DNA of 23,776 nt from the NCBI GenBank assembly GCA_964397015.1, contig CAYNHL010000050.1, positions 1-23,776 on the forward strand, read 5' to 3'. The stretch's first letter is position 1. Each line of letters starts with the position of its first letter. Shown piece by piece: positions 7,172 through 14,746 of this stretch. The translations under genes and the position numbers were made by a program. The notes under the pieces were generated by a model. That model saw nothing but the letters and a program-made list of their open reading frames with translations. It was not told where the DNA came from and ran no database searches. The stretch comes from MADRE2 sp964397015 (lineage in GTDB: Bacteria; Desulfobacterota; Desulfobacteria; Desulfobacterales; Desulfobacteraceae).

Positions 7172-7374
7172 ATGATAAACGGGGTCAGGCTTGGCTTATT
7201 GGCTTATTGTCGGAAACTGTTTCCTGCCAGGGGCCAAAAACGCAATATTGCCCTGGCCACTCTTATTGGGTTTACTATTTGGTGTTTCAATAGTATATTG
7301 TCGGGTCGGGTTTTAAAACATCGACCACCTGTATTAACTGTCAGAATCAATATCAGCTGCTTTAAAAGCTGCTT
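7172..7374 (+). other. Leader of pdxA with small dyads, repeat-like
   Basis: Base composition shifts to higher GC after about 7175. The segment contains GGCTTATT repeated at 7193-7200 and 7201-7208, the dyad GGAAAC-T-GTTTCC (7212-7224), the 7-bp inverted repeat GCCAGGG/CCCTGGC (7226-7232 and 7251-7257), and the direct repeat AGCTGCTT (7355-7362 and 7367-7374). The frame of pdxA is open through here back to an ATG at 7172, but the encoded stretch does not resemble PdxA. The GGGGTCAGGCTTG string at about 7181 resembles sequences I associate with REP-type elements beside Y1 transposases. That resemblance is from memory and needs a copy-number check. Confidence 0.35.
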
Positions 7375-7390
7375 AACGGACCTGCTGAAA

Positions 7391-8413
7391 ATGAAAGAAT
7401 CCTTTCCATTGCCGATTGTCGGGATCACCATGGGAGATCCCGTGGGTATTGGCCCTGAAATTATAATCAAGGCGCTGTGTGATTCCGCGCTGTACAGATT
7501 GTGCCGCCCCCTGGTGATAGGTGATATCACGGCCCTTGAAACGGCCGCCGGCATCCTTGGACGTTCCATAAAATTCAATGTTATCAATACCCCTGAAGCC
7601 GCAGGATTCAAACAGGGAACTCCGGACGTAATGGCCGGGTCCGCCCTGGAAAAAAAGCTGCTTGTGCCCGGGGGCCCGTCATCGGAAACGGGCAGGGCCA
7701 TGCTGCGGTATATCGATACCGGCGTGGATCTTGCCATGGAGCAAAGAATCGACGCGCTGGTCACAGGTCCCATTACCAAGACTGCCATGAAGATGGCAGG
7801 GTCGGCCTTCAGCGGTCACACAGAGTTGATTGCGTCAAGGACCGGGGCGAAGTCCCATGCCATGATGCTGGCAGGAGACCGCCTCAAAGTGATCCTGGTC
7901 ACCATACACATTCCTTTGAATTCTGTACCTATACAGCTGAATACACCAAAAGTCCTGGAGACAATCCGAATTGCCGACCATGCCTTGAAACAGCGGTTTG
8001 GTGTCAAGTCCCCGCGGATAGCCGTGGCCGGGCTCAATCCCCACGCGGGTGAATCAGGGCTGTTTGGTTCCGAGGAGGAAGAAATCATTGCACCGGCTGT
8101 AAGCCGGGCCCGTGCGCTCGATATCGATGCAACAGGGCCGCTGCCGCCGGACACGGTTTTTTTTGCCGCTGTAAACGAGAAGAAATTTGATGCCGTGGTC
8201 TGCATGTATCATGACCAGGGACTGATTCCGTTCAAGCTCATTCATTTCAAGGACGGTGTCAATACCACTTTGGGTCTGCCGATTATCCGGACATCGGTGG
8301 ATCACGGCACAGCCTATGATATTGCCTTTCAGGGCATTGCCGATCATTCAAGCCTGATGGCCGCCATCCGGATGGCCGCTTTCCAGGCAGCCTGTAAAGA
8401 AGCCGCTTCATGA
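7391..8413 (+). CDS. pdxA: 4-hydroxythreonine-4-phosphate dehydrogenase
   Basis: PdxA oxidises 4-phosphohydroxy-L-threonine with NAD in the DXP-dependent pathway to pyridoxal 5'-phosphate. I place the start at the ATG at 7391, which gives 340 residues, the family's usual size, beginning just before the conserved I-T-M-G-D-P-x-G-I-G-P-E-I motif (residues 12-24). The open frame extends to 7172, but those 73 codons do not look like PdxA, and a weak GGA at 7378-7380 precedes 7391. Family motifs include the metal-binding S-G-H-T-E region, G-L-N-P-H-A-G-E, and M-Y-H-D-Q-G-L-I-P-x-K with its catalytic and metal-ligand His residues. The C-terminus has the T-S-V-D-H-G-T-A-Y-D-I-A motif. The uvrA ATG overlaps its stop (ATGA), so the two are co-translated. 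Confidence 0.95.
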   Translation: MKESFPLPIVGITMGDPVGIGPEIIIKALCDSALYRLCRPLVIGDITALETAAGILGRSIKFNVINTPEAAGFKQGTPDVMAGSALEKKLLVPGGPSSETGRAMLRYIDTGVDLAMEQRIDALVTGPITKTAMKMAGSAFSGHTELIASRTGAKSHAMMLAGDRLKVILVTIHIPLNSVPIQLNTPKVLETIRIADHALKQRFGVKSPRIAVAGLNPHAGESGLFGSEEEEIIAPAVSRARALDIDATGPLPPDTVFFAAVNEKKFDAVVCMYHDQGLIPFKLIHFKDGVNTTLGLPIIRTSVDHGTAYDIAFQGIADHSSLMAAIRMAAFQAACKEAAS

Positions 8414-11235
8414 AAAAAGATTTGATTGTGATTAAAGGTGCGCGGGAGCATAACCTTAAAAATATTGATGTCGAGATTCCCAGAAACAGCTTGACCATTG
8501 TCACCGGCCTTTCCGGTTCAGGAAAGTCCACCCTGGCTTTCGATACCCTGTATGCCGAAGGCCAGAGGCGGTATGTGGAGTCATTGTCCACATATGCAAG
8601 GCAGTTTCTCGGACAGATGAACAAACCGGATGTGGACCAGATAACAGGATTGTCCCCGGCCATATCCATTGAACAGAAGACAGCCAGCCACAACCCGAGG
8701 TCCACGGTAGGCACGGTTACGGAGATTTACGATTACCTTAGGCTGTTATATGCCAGGATTGGCCGGCCGCACTGTCATGTCTGCGGCAGGCCGATTTCGT
8801 CCATGTCAATTGACCAGATCGTTGACCGTATAAAGTCGCTTGATCAAAAAACCAGGATTCTTGTATTGTCTCCTCTGGTGGTCAACCAGAAGGGTACCCA
8901 TGAGCGCTTGTTCGCGCGGTTGAAAAAAGATGGGTTTGCAAGGATCCGTGTCAACCGTAAAGTTTTCACCACCGATGCACTGCCCCGGCTGGATAAAAAC
9001 AAGAAACACCGGGTGGAGGCTGTGGTGGATCGACTGGTGATCAAGGAAGGCATTGAAAAAAGGCTTTCTGATTCACTTGAGCTGGCCTTGGGGCTGTCTG
9101 AAGGGGTCGTCACCATTCTGGACATGGATACGGAAAAAGAGACACTGTTCAGTGAAAAAGCTTCCTGTGTAAGTTGTGGTATCAGTTATCCCGAGTTCAC
9201 CCCGGCCAGCTTTTCCTTTAATTCACCACAGGGCGCATGCCCCGGGTGTGACGGTTTAGGGTCGGTAACCCGGTTTGATCCGGACCTGGTTGTGCCTGAT
9301 CCGTCACTGTCTTTGCGGGAGGGGGCCATCCTTCCCTGGGCAGGAAGGGACTCGGTTCAGTTCATGGAATTTCTTGACGCACTGACCGCCCATTACAGCC
9401 AGAATATCTATACCCCGTTCAACCAGTTGAGCGAAACATTTCAAAATGTACTGCTGTACGGCTCGAAAAAAGAAAAGGTGGAATTCTACCTTGAGCGTGT
9501 CGGCAAAAAAGTGACCTACAGGCGTAAATTTGAAGGGGTGATCCCCAATCTGGAGCGGCGGTACCATGAAACCAATTCCTCCTACATGAGGGAAGAAATC
9601 AAAAGGTACATGAATTTCAAAACCTGTACCGCCTGTAACGGGACCCGCCTGAACCCTGCATCCGGCGCAGTGCGGGTGGCGGATAAAACCATATGGGAAC
9701 TGACCATGCTGTCGGTACAGCAGGCCATGGAGTTTGTTGGATCACTTTTCCTGGAAGGCAAGGACCGTGTGGTGGCTGCCGGTATTATCAAGGAGCTCGA
9801 AGAGCGGCTTGGATTTCTGGACAACGTGGGTCTTGAATACCTGACCCTGGATCGCTCGGCCGCTACCCTGTCGGGAGGTGAGAGCCAGAGGATACGGCTG
9901 GCCACCCAGATAGGCTCCAAGCTTACCGGGGTGCTCTATGTACTCGATGAACCCTCCATCGGTCTTCACCAGAGGGACAATGCCCGACTGCTGCATACAT
10001 TGATGAACTTGAGAAACCTTGGAAATACGGTTCTGGTGGTGGAACACGATGAAGAAACCATACGGGCGGCTGACCATTTGATTGATATCGGGCCGGGAGC
10101 CGGTGTTCATGGCGGCCAGGTGGTTTTTTCAGGTACTCCGGGCCAGATAGAAAATTGTGCTGAATCCCTGACAGGCCAGTACCTGTCCGGGAAAAGATCG
10201 ATTCCGGTTCCGGGTGGGCGCAGGAAGGGCAACGGGAAGCAGGTTACCATTTTCCAGGCTGCATCCAACAACCTCAAGAATATCGATGTATCCTTCCCGC
10301 TTGGATGCTTTGTCTGTGTCACCGGTGTATCCGGGTCCGGTAAATCCACATTGGTCCTGACCACCTTGTACAACATCCTGGCCAACCGCCTGTACAGGTC
10401 AAGAAAGCAGGAGGGCATCCATTCCTCTGTCACCGGGATCGAACACCTGGACAAGGTGATTCATATCGACCAGTCGCCCATTGGAAGAACACCCAGGAGC
10501 AATCCCGGCACCTATACCCAGGTATTTACCCATATAAGGGAACTTTTTGCCAGAACACCCGAATCCAGGGCCAGGGGCTACAAGCCCGGCCGGTTCAGTT
10601 TCAATGTCAAGGGCGGCCGGTGTGAAGCCTGCAAAGGAGACGGGATCATAAAAATCGAGATGCATTTTCTGCCGGATGTATACGTGGCCTGTGATGTCTG
10701 CAAAGGCATGCGGTACAACAGGGAAACCCTTGATATCCGTTACAAGGACAAAAATATCGCCCAGGTCCTGGATATGACCATAAACCAGGCCATGGCTTTT
10801 TTCGAGAATATTTCAGCCATCCGCTCAAAGATCCAGACCCTGGTCGATGTGGGGCTCGGTTATCTCAAACTGGGCCAGGCCGCCACCACTCTGTCCGGCG
10901 GTGAAGCCCAGCGTATCAAGCTGGCCAGGGAATTGAGCAAGCGGAGTACCGGCAAGACCATTTATATCCTGGATGAACCCACCACCGGGCTTCATGCAGA
11001 AGATATCAACAAGCTGCTTACCGTATTGAACCAGCTCGTGGAAGGGAAAAACACCGTTGTGGTGATTGAGCATAACCTGGATGTCATCAAATACGCGGAC
11101 CATGTCATCGACCTTGGCCCCGAAGGCGGGGACAGGGGAGGGTGTATCGTTGCTACCGGGACGCCGGAAGCCATCACCGGTATCAGCAAATCCTATACCG
11201 GGTTTTACCTTAAAAAAATACTGTCACAGGACTAA
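8410..11235 (+). CDS. uvrA: Excinuclease ABC subunit A
   Basis: UvrA is the damage-recognition ATPase of nucleotide excision repair. It dimerises and loads UvrB at lesions. At 941 residues it is full length, with two ABC modules. Module I has Walker A G-L-S-G-S-G-K-S (33-40) and, after the insertion domains, the signature L-S-G-G-E-S-Q-R-I-R-L-A. Module II has Walker A G-V-S-G-S-G-K-S (639-646) and signature L-S-G-G-E-A-Q-R-I-K-L-A. Cys pairs of the zinc modules are present: C-V-S-C...C-P-G-C in module I and C-E-A-C...C-D-V-C in module II (the latter from about residue 738), and CxxC also occurs in C-T-A-C-N-G-T-R-L. It starts within an ATGA overlap with pdxA. Its TAA overlaps the stop of the convergent HsdR_N-like gene. 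uvrB and uvrC are not in the window. Confidence 0.98.
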   Translation: MKKDLIVIKGAREHNLKNIDVEIPRNSLTIVTGLSGSGKSTLAFDTLYAEGQRRYVESLSTYARQFLGQMNKPDVDQITGLSPAISIEQKTASHNPRSTVGTVTEIYDYLRLLYARIGRPHCHVCGRPISSMSIDQIVDRIKSLDQKTRILVLSPLVVNQKGTHERLFARLKKDGFARIRVNRKVFTTDALPRLDKNKKHRVEAVVDRLVIKEGIEKRLSDSLELALGLSEGVVTILDMDTEKETLFSEKASCVSCGISYPEFTPASFSFNSPQGACPGCDGLGSVTRFDPDLVVPDPSLSLREGAILPWAGRDSVQFMEFLDALTAHYSQNIYTPFNQLSETFQNVLLYGSKKEKVEFYLERVGKKVTYRRKFEGVIPNLERRYHETNSSYMREEIKRYMNFKTCTACNGTRLNPASGAVRVADKTIWELTMLSVQQAMEFVGSLFLEGKDRVVAAGIIKELEERLGFLDNVGLEYLTLDRSAATLSGGESQRIRLATQIGSKLTGVLYVLDEPSIGLHQRDNARLLHTLMNLRNLGNTVLVVEHDEETIRAADHLIDIGPGAGVHGGQVVFSGTPGQIENCAESLTGQYLSGKRSIPVPGGRRKGNGKQVTIFQAASNNLKNIDVSFPLGCFVCVTGVSGSGKSTLVLTTLYNILANRLYRSRKQEGIHSSVTGIEHLDKVIHIDQSPIGRTPRSNPGTYTQVFTHIRELFARTPESRARGYKPGRFSFNVKGGRCEACKGDGIIKIEMHFLPDVYVACDVCKGMRYNRETLDIRYKDKNIAQVLDMTINQAMAFFENISAIRSKIQTLVDVGLGYLKLGQAATTLSGGEAQRIKLARELSKRSTGKTIYILDEPTTGLHAEDINKLLTVLNQLVEGKNTVVVIEHNLDVIKYADHVIDLGPEGGDRGGCIVATGTPEAITGISKSYTGFYLKKILSQD

Positions 11236-11804
11236 TCCTGTTCAATTTGACAGATATCCGAGTCACATGGACAGGCATCATCCACTTCACAGGCGTGAAC
11301 GATCTTATGCGCGAGTGCAGCTGTTTTATCCGGTATCGGGACAAAGCCCGCGACTTCGGCGGCTTCGGTAAGCCAGGGCAGGGTGGGCAGATGTTCGAGT
11401 CCGGTATCGAGCACTTTTCCGGTTGCACCATCGATGATTTCCGCGGTTTCACCGTTGGTCATGACAGCTATGGGAACCTGGTAGGGGGCCATACTCCTTG
11501 AAAGGGCAATGCAGGTCTGGCGGCGGGTGACAATGGAACCGGGGCTGTACTTGATGAGCATGGCGATTTTATCCCGGATAAACACGAGAAAATCAATCTT
11601 TATCCGGGATTTTTTAGCACCTACGTCTACGACATGGTCAACGCTTTTTTTTATTTGAGATGCCTTGAATCCGCATGTTTCAACCAGGAGTTTCGCGATT
11701 TTCTGGCGGTAGCGTTCGTCATGGGTATCAGCCACGGGCCGGCCGGTCAGGTAATCGGTCATTTCTCCTAAAACCAGGTGATGGGTATTATGTTCCAGGG
11801 TCAT
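11232..11804 (-). CDS. HsdR_N-like (restriction-endonuclease-fold) protein, probably non-catalytic
   Basis: The 190-residue protein resembles the N-terminal domain of type I restriction R subunits (PD-(D/E)XK fold) but has no helicase part and no HsdM/HsdS neighbours. Visible landmarks are an early Glu (E30 in D-E-R-Y-R), K-I-D-F-L-V-F with the expected metal-ligand Asp (D71), and V-M-T-N-G-E typical of the strand near 115-119. At the place where active members carry E-x-K, this protein reads L-I-K-Y-S-P-G-S (83-90), so Glu and Lys are both missing. It ends in a Cys-rich tail (C-P-C-D-S-D-I-C). A good Shine-Dalgarno (AAAGGGG) precedes the ATG. From memory, stand-alone proteins of this type are common in Desulfobacterales. 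The role is unknown; DNA binding or a structural role is more likely than cleavage. Confidence 0.75.
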   Translation of the reverse strand: MTLEHNTHHLVLGEMTDYLTGRPVADTHDERYRQKIAKLLVETCGFKASQIKKSVDHVVDVGAKKSRIKIDFLVFIRDKIAMLIKYSPGSIVTRRQTCIALSRSMAPYQVPIAVMTNGETAEIIDGATGKVLDTGLEHLPTLPWLTEAAEVAGFVPIPDKTAALAHKIVHACEVDDACPCDSDICQIEQD

Positions 11805-11842
11805 TTTTTCCCCTTTGCCGGTGATTCAGGTTGCTTTTTTGT

Positions 11843-11865
11843 GTGCCTGAAAATAAGATAGGCAC
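11843..11865. repeat. 6-bp inverted repeat in the divergent HsdR_N-like/TSUP spacer
   Basis: GTGCCT (11843-11848) and AGGCAC (11860-11865) flank an 11-base spacer in the 100-base gap between the divergent starts. There is no U-tract of terminator quality. It could be a shared operator or a chance dyad. Confidence 0.3.
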
Positions 11866-11904
11866 GATTTTATGATAATAAACCCCAGGGATTTGGAAAA
11901 TACA

Positions 11905-12669
11905 ATGGAAGGGTTGTCGATCGAGATCAGCGCGTTTGCAATGGCAGTTCTGTTTTTTGCTGGCGTGTGCGCAGGATTTGTGGATTCCGTTGCCGGAGGC
12001 GGAGGGCTGATTTCCCTTCCCTTTCTCCTGTTCATGGGGCTGGACCCCCAGGTGGCCTTGGGGACCAACAAGCTTCAAAGCAGTTTTGGTGCGTTTTCCG
12101 CTGCCTGCAATTATATTCACAAAAAAACCATCAACTTCAAGGGCCTGCTGCCGGGTATTTTTTTTACCTTTACCGGTGCGGTGACCGGCGCACTTGTCAT
12201 TCAGAGAATGGATGCAGCCTTTTTAAAATACCTGGTTCCGGCCCTTTTGTTCCTGGTCTTTTTTTATACCCTGGCTACCCCTGACCTGGGGAAAAAAGAT
12301 GTACGCGCCAGGATGCCCGCTTTTTTATTTTTTTTTCTGTTCGGCACAGGCCTCGGGTTTTACGACGGCTTTTTTGGTCCGGGGACCGGCTCTTTCTGGA
12401 CGGCAGCCCTGCTGGTTTTCCAGGGAGTGAACATGACACGGGCCGTGGGTACCACCAAGATCATGAACTTTACAAGCAACCTGGTGGCTCTCGGGGTGTT
12501 CATCCTCGGGGGTAACGTTGCCTATGCCGTAGGCCTGCTCATGGCGGCCGGCCAGGTTATCGGAGCCAGGATCGGTTCCGGCATGGCAATTAGCCGGGGG
12601 ACTGCGTTTATCCGGCCGATCTTTTTGACCGTGGTGTTTATCACCCTTTTACGGCTTGTTTTCCAGTGA
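11905..12669 (+). CDS. TauE/SafE (TSUP) family permease, YfcA-like
   Basis: This is an inner-membrane protein of the sulfite/sulfonate exporter-like TSUP family. I prefer the ATG at 11905 (254 residues; GGA at 11895-11897) over an in-frame ATG at 11872, because the extra 11 residues are polar and lack a ribosome binding site. Two related halves are visible, the usual TSUP inverted repeat: G-F-V-D-S-V-A-G-G-G-G-L-I with L-G-T-N-K-L-Q-S-S-F-G in the first, and G-F-Y-D-G-F-F-G-P-G-T-G-S-F with V-G-T-T-K-I-M-N-F in the second. About seven or eight hydrophobic helices can be counted. The substrate is not predictable. Export of sulfite or small organosulfur anions would suit a sulfate reducer but is inference. 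It is convergent with yejE, with 11 bases between stops. Confidence 0.87.
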   Translation: MEGLSIEISAFAMAVLFFAGVCAGFVDSVAGGGGLISLPFLLFMGLDPQVALGTNKLQSSFGAFSAACNYIHKKTINFKGLLPGIFFTFTGAVTGALVIQRMDAAFLKYLVPALLFLVFFYTLATPDLGKKDVRARMPAFLFFFLFGTGLGFYDGFFGPGTGSFWTAALLVFQGVNMTRAVGTTKIMNFTSNLVALGVFILGGNVAYAVGLLMAAGQVIGARIGSGMAISRGTAFIRPIFLTVVFITLLRLVFQ

Positions 12670-12680
12670 CCAGAAAAGAT

Positions 12681-13718
12681 TCATTCATATGTGGTGTGCT
12701 GTCTTGGATCAAAAGCTTCCCTTATGCCTTCCCCGACAAAGGTTACCGTCATCAGGGTTACGATCATGACACCTACCACGGACGTGGAAATCCACCAGGC
12801 CTCCATGTTCTGCCATCCCTGGGACAAAAGTTCTCCCCAGGAAGGGGTCGGAGGGGGCAGACCGAACCCTAAATAGTCCAGTGAGGTCAGGGCCACAATG
12901 CCCCCGGAAATGGCAAATGGCGCATAGGTGACGATCACGGAAATGGTGTTGGGAATGATATGCCTGAAAATGATCCTGGTATGGGACGCTCCAAGTGACC
13001 TGACAGCCAGGATATATTCCTTTTCCTTTTCCTTGTAGGTCATGGTCCTCATGACCCAGGTGATCCCGATCCATCCGAAAAATGCCATTATGACCAGCAG
13101 GATCATGAACGAAGGCACTACAATGGAGGAGATAATTATAATGACGTATAAAAAAGGAATGTTGCTCCATATTTCAATGATCCGCTGGAAAAAAAGGTCG
13201 AACCTGCCGCCGAAATATCCCATGGTGCATCCGATGAAAATACCTGCTGAATAATTGAATATCAGCAAAAGAAAAGAGAACAGAATGGCGGTGCGGAACC
13301 CGTAGACCAGCCGGGCCAGGATATCCCTGCCGACATTGTCCGTTCCCAGATAATGCCTGTCTTTCATCGATGGGGCAAAAGGCGGAAATGCATCGGGTTT
13401 GAGATCGTTTTCATAAGGATTCCAGGGAACCGGCGGCATGATTACAAAATCCTTGGTATCCATGGATTTAAAACGCTTTTGCAGTTCGCGGTAGTTGGTT
13501 TCATATTCATAATCGAGTCCGAAAACAGATCCCGGTATCATCCGGGTGTATGTCGGAAAATGAAATGATCCCTGGTAATACACCAGCAGGGCGCGGGAAT
13601 TTATGAAAAGTTCGGCCGCAAACGAAAACACTATCATCAGCACAATGATGACAAACGAGCCGTATCCCCGTTTGATGGATTTGAAGCGCTGTATTTTCTG
13701 GCGGGTAACCGGGGTCAT
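12681..13718 (-). CDS. yejE: ABC peptide transporter permease YejE-like
   Basis: The 345-residue inner-membrane permease of an oligopeptide-type ABC importer matches YejE in layout. It has an N-terminal helix, a periplasmic segment rich in Pro and aromatic residues (about 40-115), the motif L-G-T-D-N-V-G-R-D-I-L-A-R-L-V-Y-G, then five further hydrophobic helices. The cytoplasmic EAA loop reads L-G-A-S-H-T-R-I-I-F-R-H-I-I-P-N, the contact for the ATPase. The end has G-E-x-I-R-E-A-F-D-P-R. It overlaps yejB by four bases (ATGA). It is the last gene of the minus-strand run: no yejF ATPase follows, and none precedes the pair. Confidence 0.9.
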   Translation of the reverse strand: MTPVTRQKIQRFKSIKRGYGSFVIIVLMIVFSFAAELFINSRALLVYYQGSFHFPTYTRMIPGSVFGLDYEYETNYRELQKRFKSMDTKDFVIMPPVPWNPYENDLKPDAFPPFAPSMKDRHYLGTDNVGRDILARLVYGFRTAILFSFLLLIFNYSAGIFIGCTMGYFGGRFDLFFQRIIEIWSNIPFLYVIIIISSIVVPSFMILLVIMAFFGWIGITWVMRTMTYKEKEKEYILAVRSLGASHTRIIFRHIIPNTISVIVTYAPFAISGGIVALTSLDYLGFGLPPPTPSWGELLSQGWQNMEAWWISTSVVGVMIVTLMTVTFVGEGIREAFDPRQHTTYE

Positions 13719-14746
13719 TTGAACCTCACCCTTGGGTCGACAAGTGCCACGCAGATATCGGACAGGATGTTGCCGATCATGAACAAAAGAGATGATATGA
13801 CAAGGATTCCCATGACAACCGGGTAGTCCCGGTCCACTACGGATTCATACCCTAAAAGGCCCATACCGTTGATATTGAACACTTTTTCAATTAAAAACGA
13901 ACCTGTCAGAATAATGGAGATATTGTTGCCGAAACTGGTGGCAATTGGGATCAGGCTGTTTTGCAGTGCATGCCTGAAAACTGCCTTTTTAAAGGAAAGA
14001 CCTTTTGCAATTGCGGTTCTGACATAATCAGCAGACAGGTTATCCATCAGGGTGTTTTTCATCAGAAGGGTCATGACAGTAAATGAGCCGACAAGATACG
14101 CGGTCAGCGGCAGCACCGTGTGCCATGCAATATCCAGGGCCTGCCGCCACAGGGGCATATCCTCGAAAAAATCGGATGTCAGTCCGCCCAGAGGGAAAAG
14201 GTCCATGTTGGATGCCAGCAGTACGAGCATGAGGACACCTGCCACCCATCCCGGTATGGCATATCCTGCAAATATGATGACAGAAGACATGTTGTCGAAC
14301 AGCGACTTGTGTTTTACGGCCTTGGCAATGCCCAGTGGTATGCATATGCCGTAAATGAACACCAGGGTCAGTGAGCCAAAATAAAGGGATATGGGAATAC
14401 GTTCCTTTATCATGGACCAGACCGGGTCGTAATACCGGGTGGACCGTCCCAGATCCCCTGTCAAAACCTTTGACAGCCATTGAAAATAGCTGATCAGCAC
14501 CGGCTTGTCAAATCCGTAATATTCCTTGAGACGCTGGATCTGCTCTTCAGACAGGGGCTGGGAGGAATCAGTCTGCAGTGCTGATGACATGCCGGTGGAA
14601 TGGCCGGCCTGCATCTGCCTTGCTTCTGCAATGATCCGTTCTACAGGGCCGCCTGGTACAAACCGGGTTATTGCAAATACCATGATGGTGATCCCGATGA
14701 ATGTGGGGATCACCAGTAAAAAGCGACGGATGAAATAGGCTGTCAT
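13715..14746 (-). CDS. yejB: ABC peptide transporter permease YejB-like
   Basis: The 343-residue permease starts with the typical Y-F-I-R-R-F-L-L-V-I-P-T-F-x-G-I signal-anchor helix, then R-F-V-P-G-G-P-V-E-R-I and a long periplasmic loop (about 35-95) ending Y-G-F-D-K-P. The core BPD-transporter domain follows, with the EAA loop A-I-A-K-G-L-S-F-K-K-A-V-F-R-H-A-L-Q-N-S and the C-terminal L-V-D-P-R-V-R-F. Similarity to E. coli YejB is strong (e.g. I-E-x-V-F-x-x-N-G-x-G-L-L-G-Y-E and R-D-Y-P-V). Its ATG overlaps the alaS stop by four bases, which ties transporter synthesis to alaS translation. No periplasmic binding protein (yejA) is nearby. Confidence 0.92.
   Translation of the reverse strand: MTAYFIRRFLLVIPTFIGITIMVFAITRFVPGGPVERIIAEARQMQAGHSTGMSSALQTDSSQPLSEEQIQRLKEYYGFDKPVLISYFQWLSKVLTGDLGRSTRYYDPVWSMIKERIPISLYFGSLTLVFIYGICIPLGIAKAVKHKSLFDNMSSVIIFAGYAIPGWVAGVLMLVLLASNMDLFPLGGLTSDFFEDMPLWRQALDIAWHTVLPLTAYLVGSFTVMTLLMKNTLMDNLSADYVRTAIAKGLSFKKAVFRHALQNSLIPIATSFGNNISIILTGSFLIEKVFNINGMGLLGYESVVDRDYPVVMGILVISSLLFMIGNILSDICVALVDPRVRFK

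Larger units (their letters stand above)
6748..7390. promoter_or_regulatory. AT-rich divergent intergenic region between dnaA and pdxA (candidate control/origin region)
   Basis: This 643-bp gap is the largest non-coding stretch in the window. From about 6780 to 7150 it is strongly AT-rich. It holds a 9-bp inverted repeat (6806-6829), CATATT-GT-AATATG (6937-6950), a 10-bp tandem duplication (7101-7120), AAAGTT-TAT-AACTTT (7123-7137), and two oppositely oriented near-identical 12/13-mers: TGTGAAACATTG at 6972-6983 and the complement of TGTGAAACCATTG at 7160-7172. I searched by eye for TTWTNCACA DnaA boxes on both strands. I found no perfect match, only TGTGAAACA (6972-6980) with one mismatch. 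It must contain the dnaA and pdxA promoters. An origin role is possible but unproven. ORFs of about 60-90 codons here look like chance AT-rich frames. Confidence 0.5.

Noticed and set aside
7172..7390. 73-codon N-terminal extension of pdxA giving a 413-residue protein
   Set aside because: The extension shows no similarity to PdxA and overlaps repeat-like DNA. A start at 7391 gives the usual 340-residue length.
11232..11804. Part of a type I restriction-modification system
   Set aside because: No HsdM or HsdS, no helicase domain, and the nuclease Glu-x-Lys is missing. It is a stand-alone HsdR_N-like protein.
11843..11865. Hairpin GTGCCT/AGGCAC as a terminator
   Set aside because: There is no U-tract on either strand and it lies between divergent starts, where a terminator is not expected.
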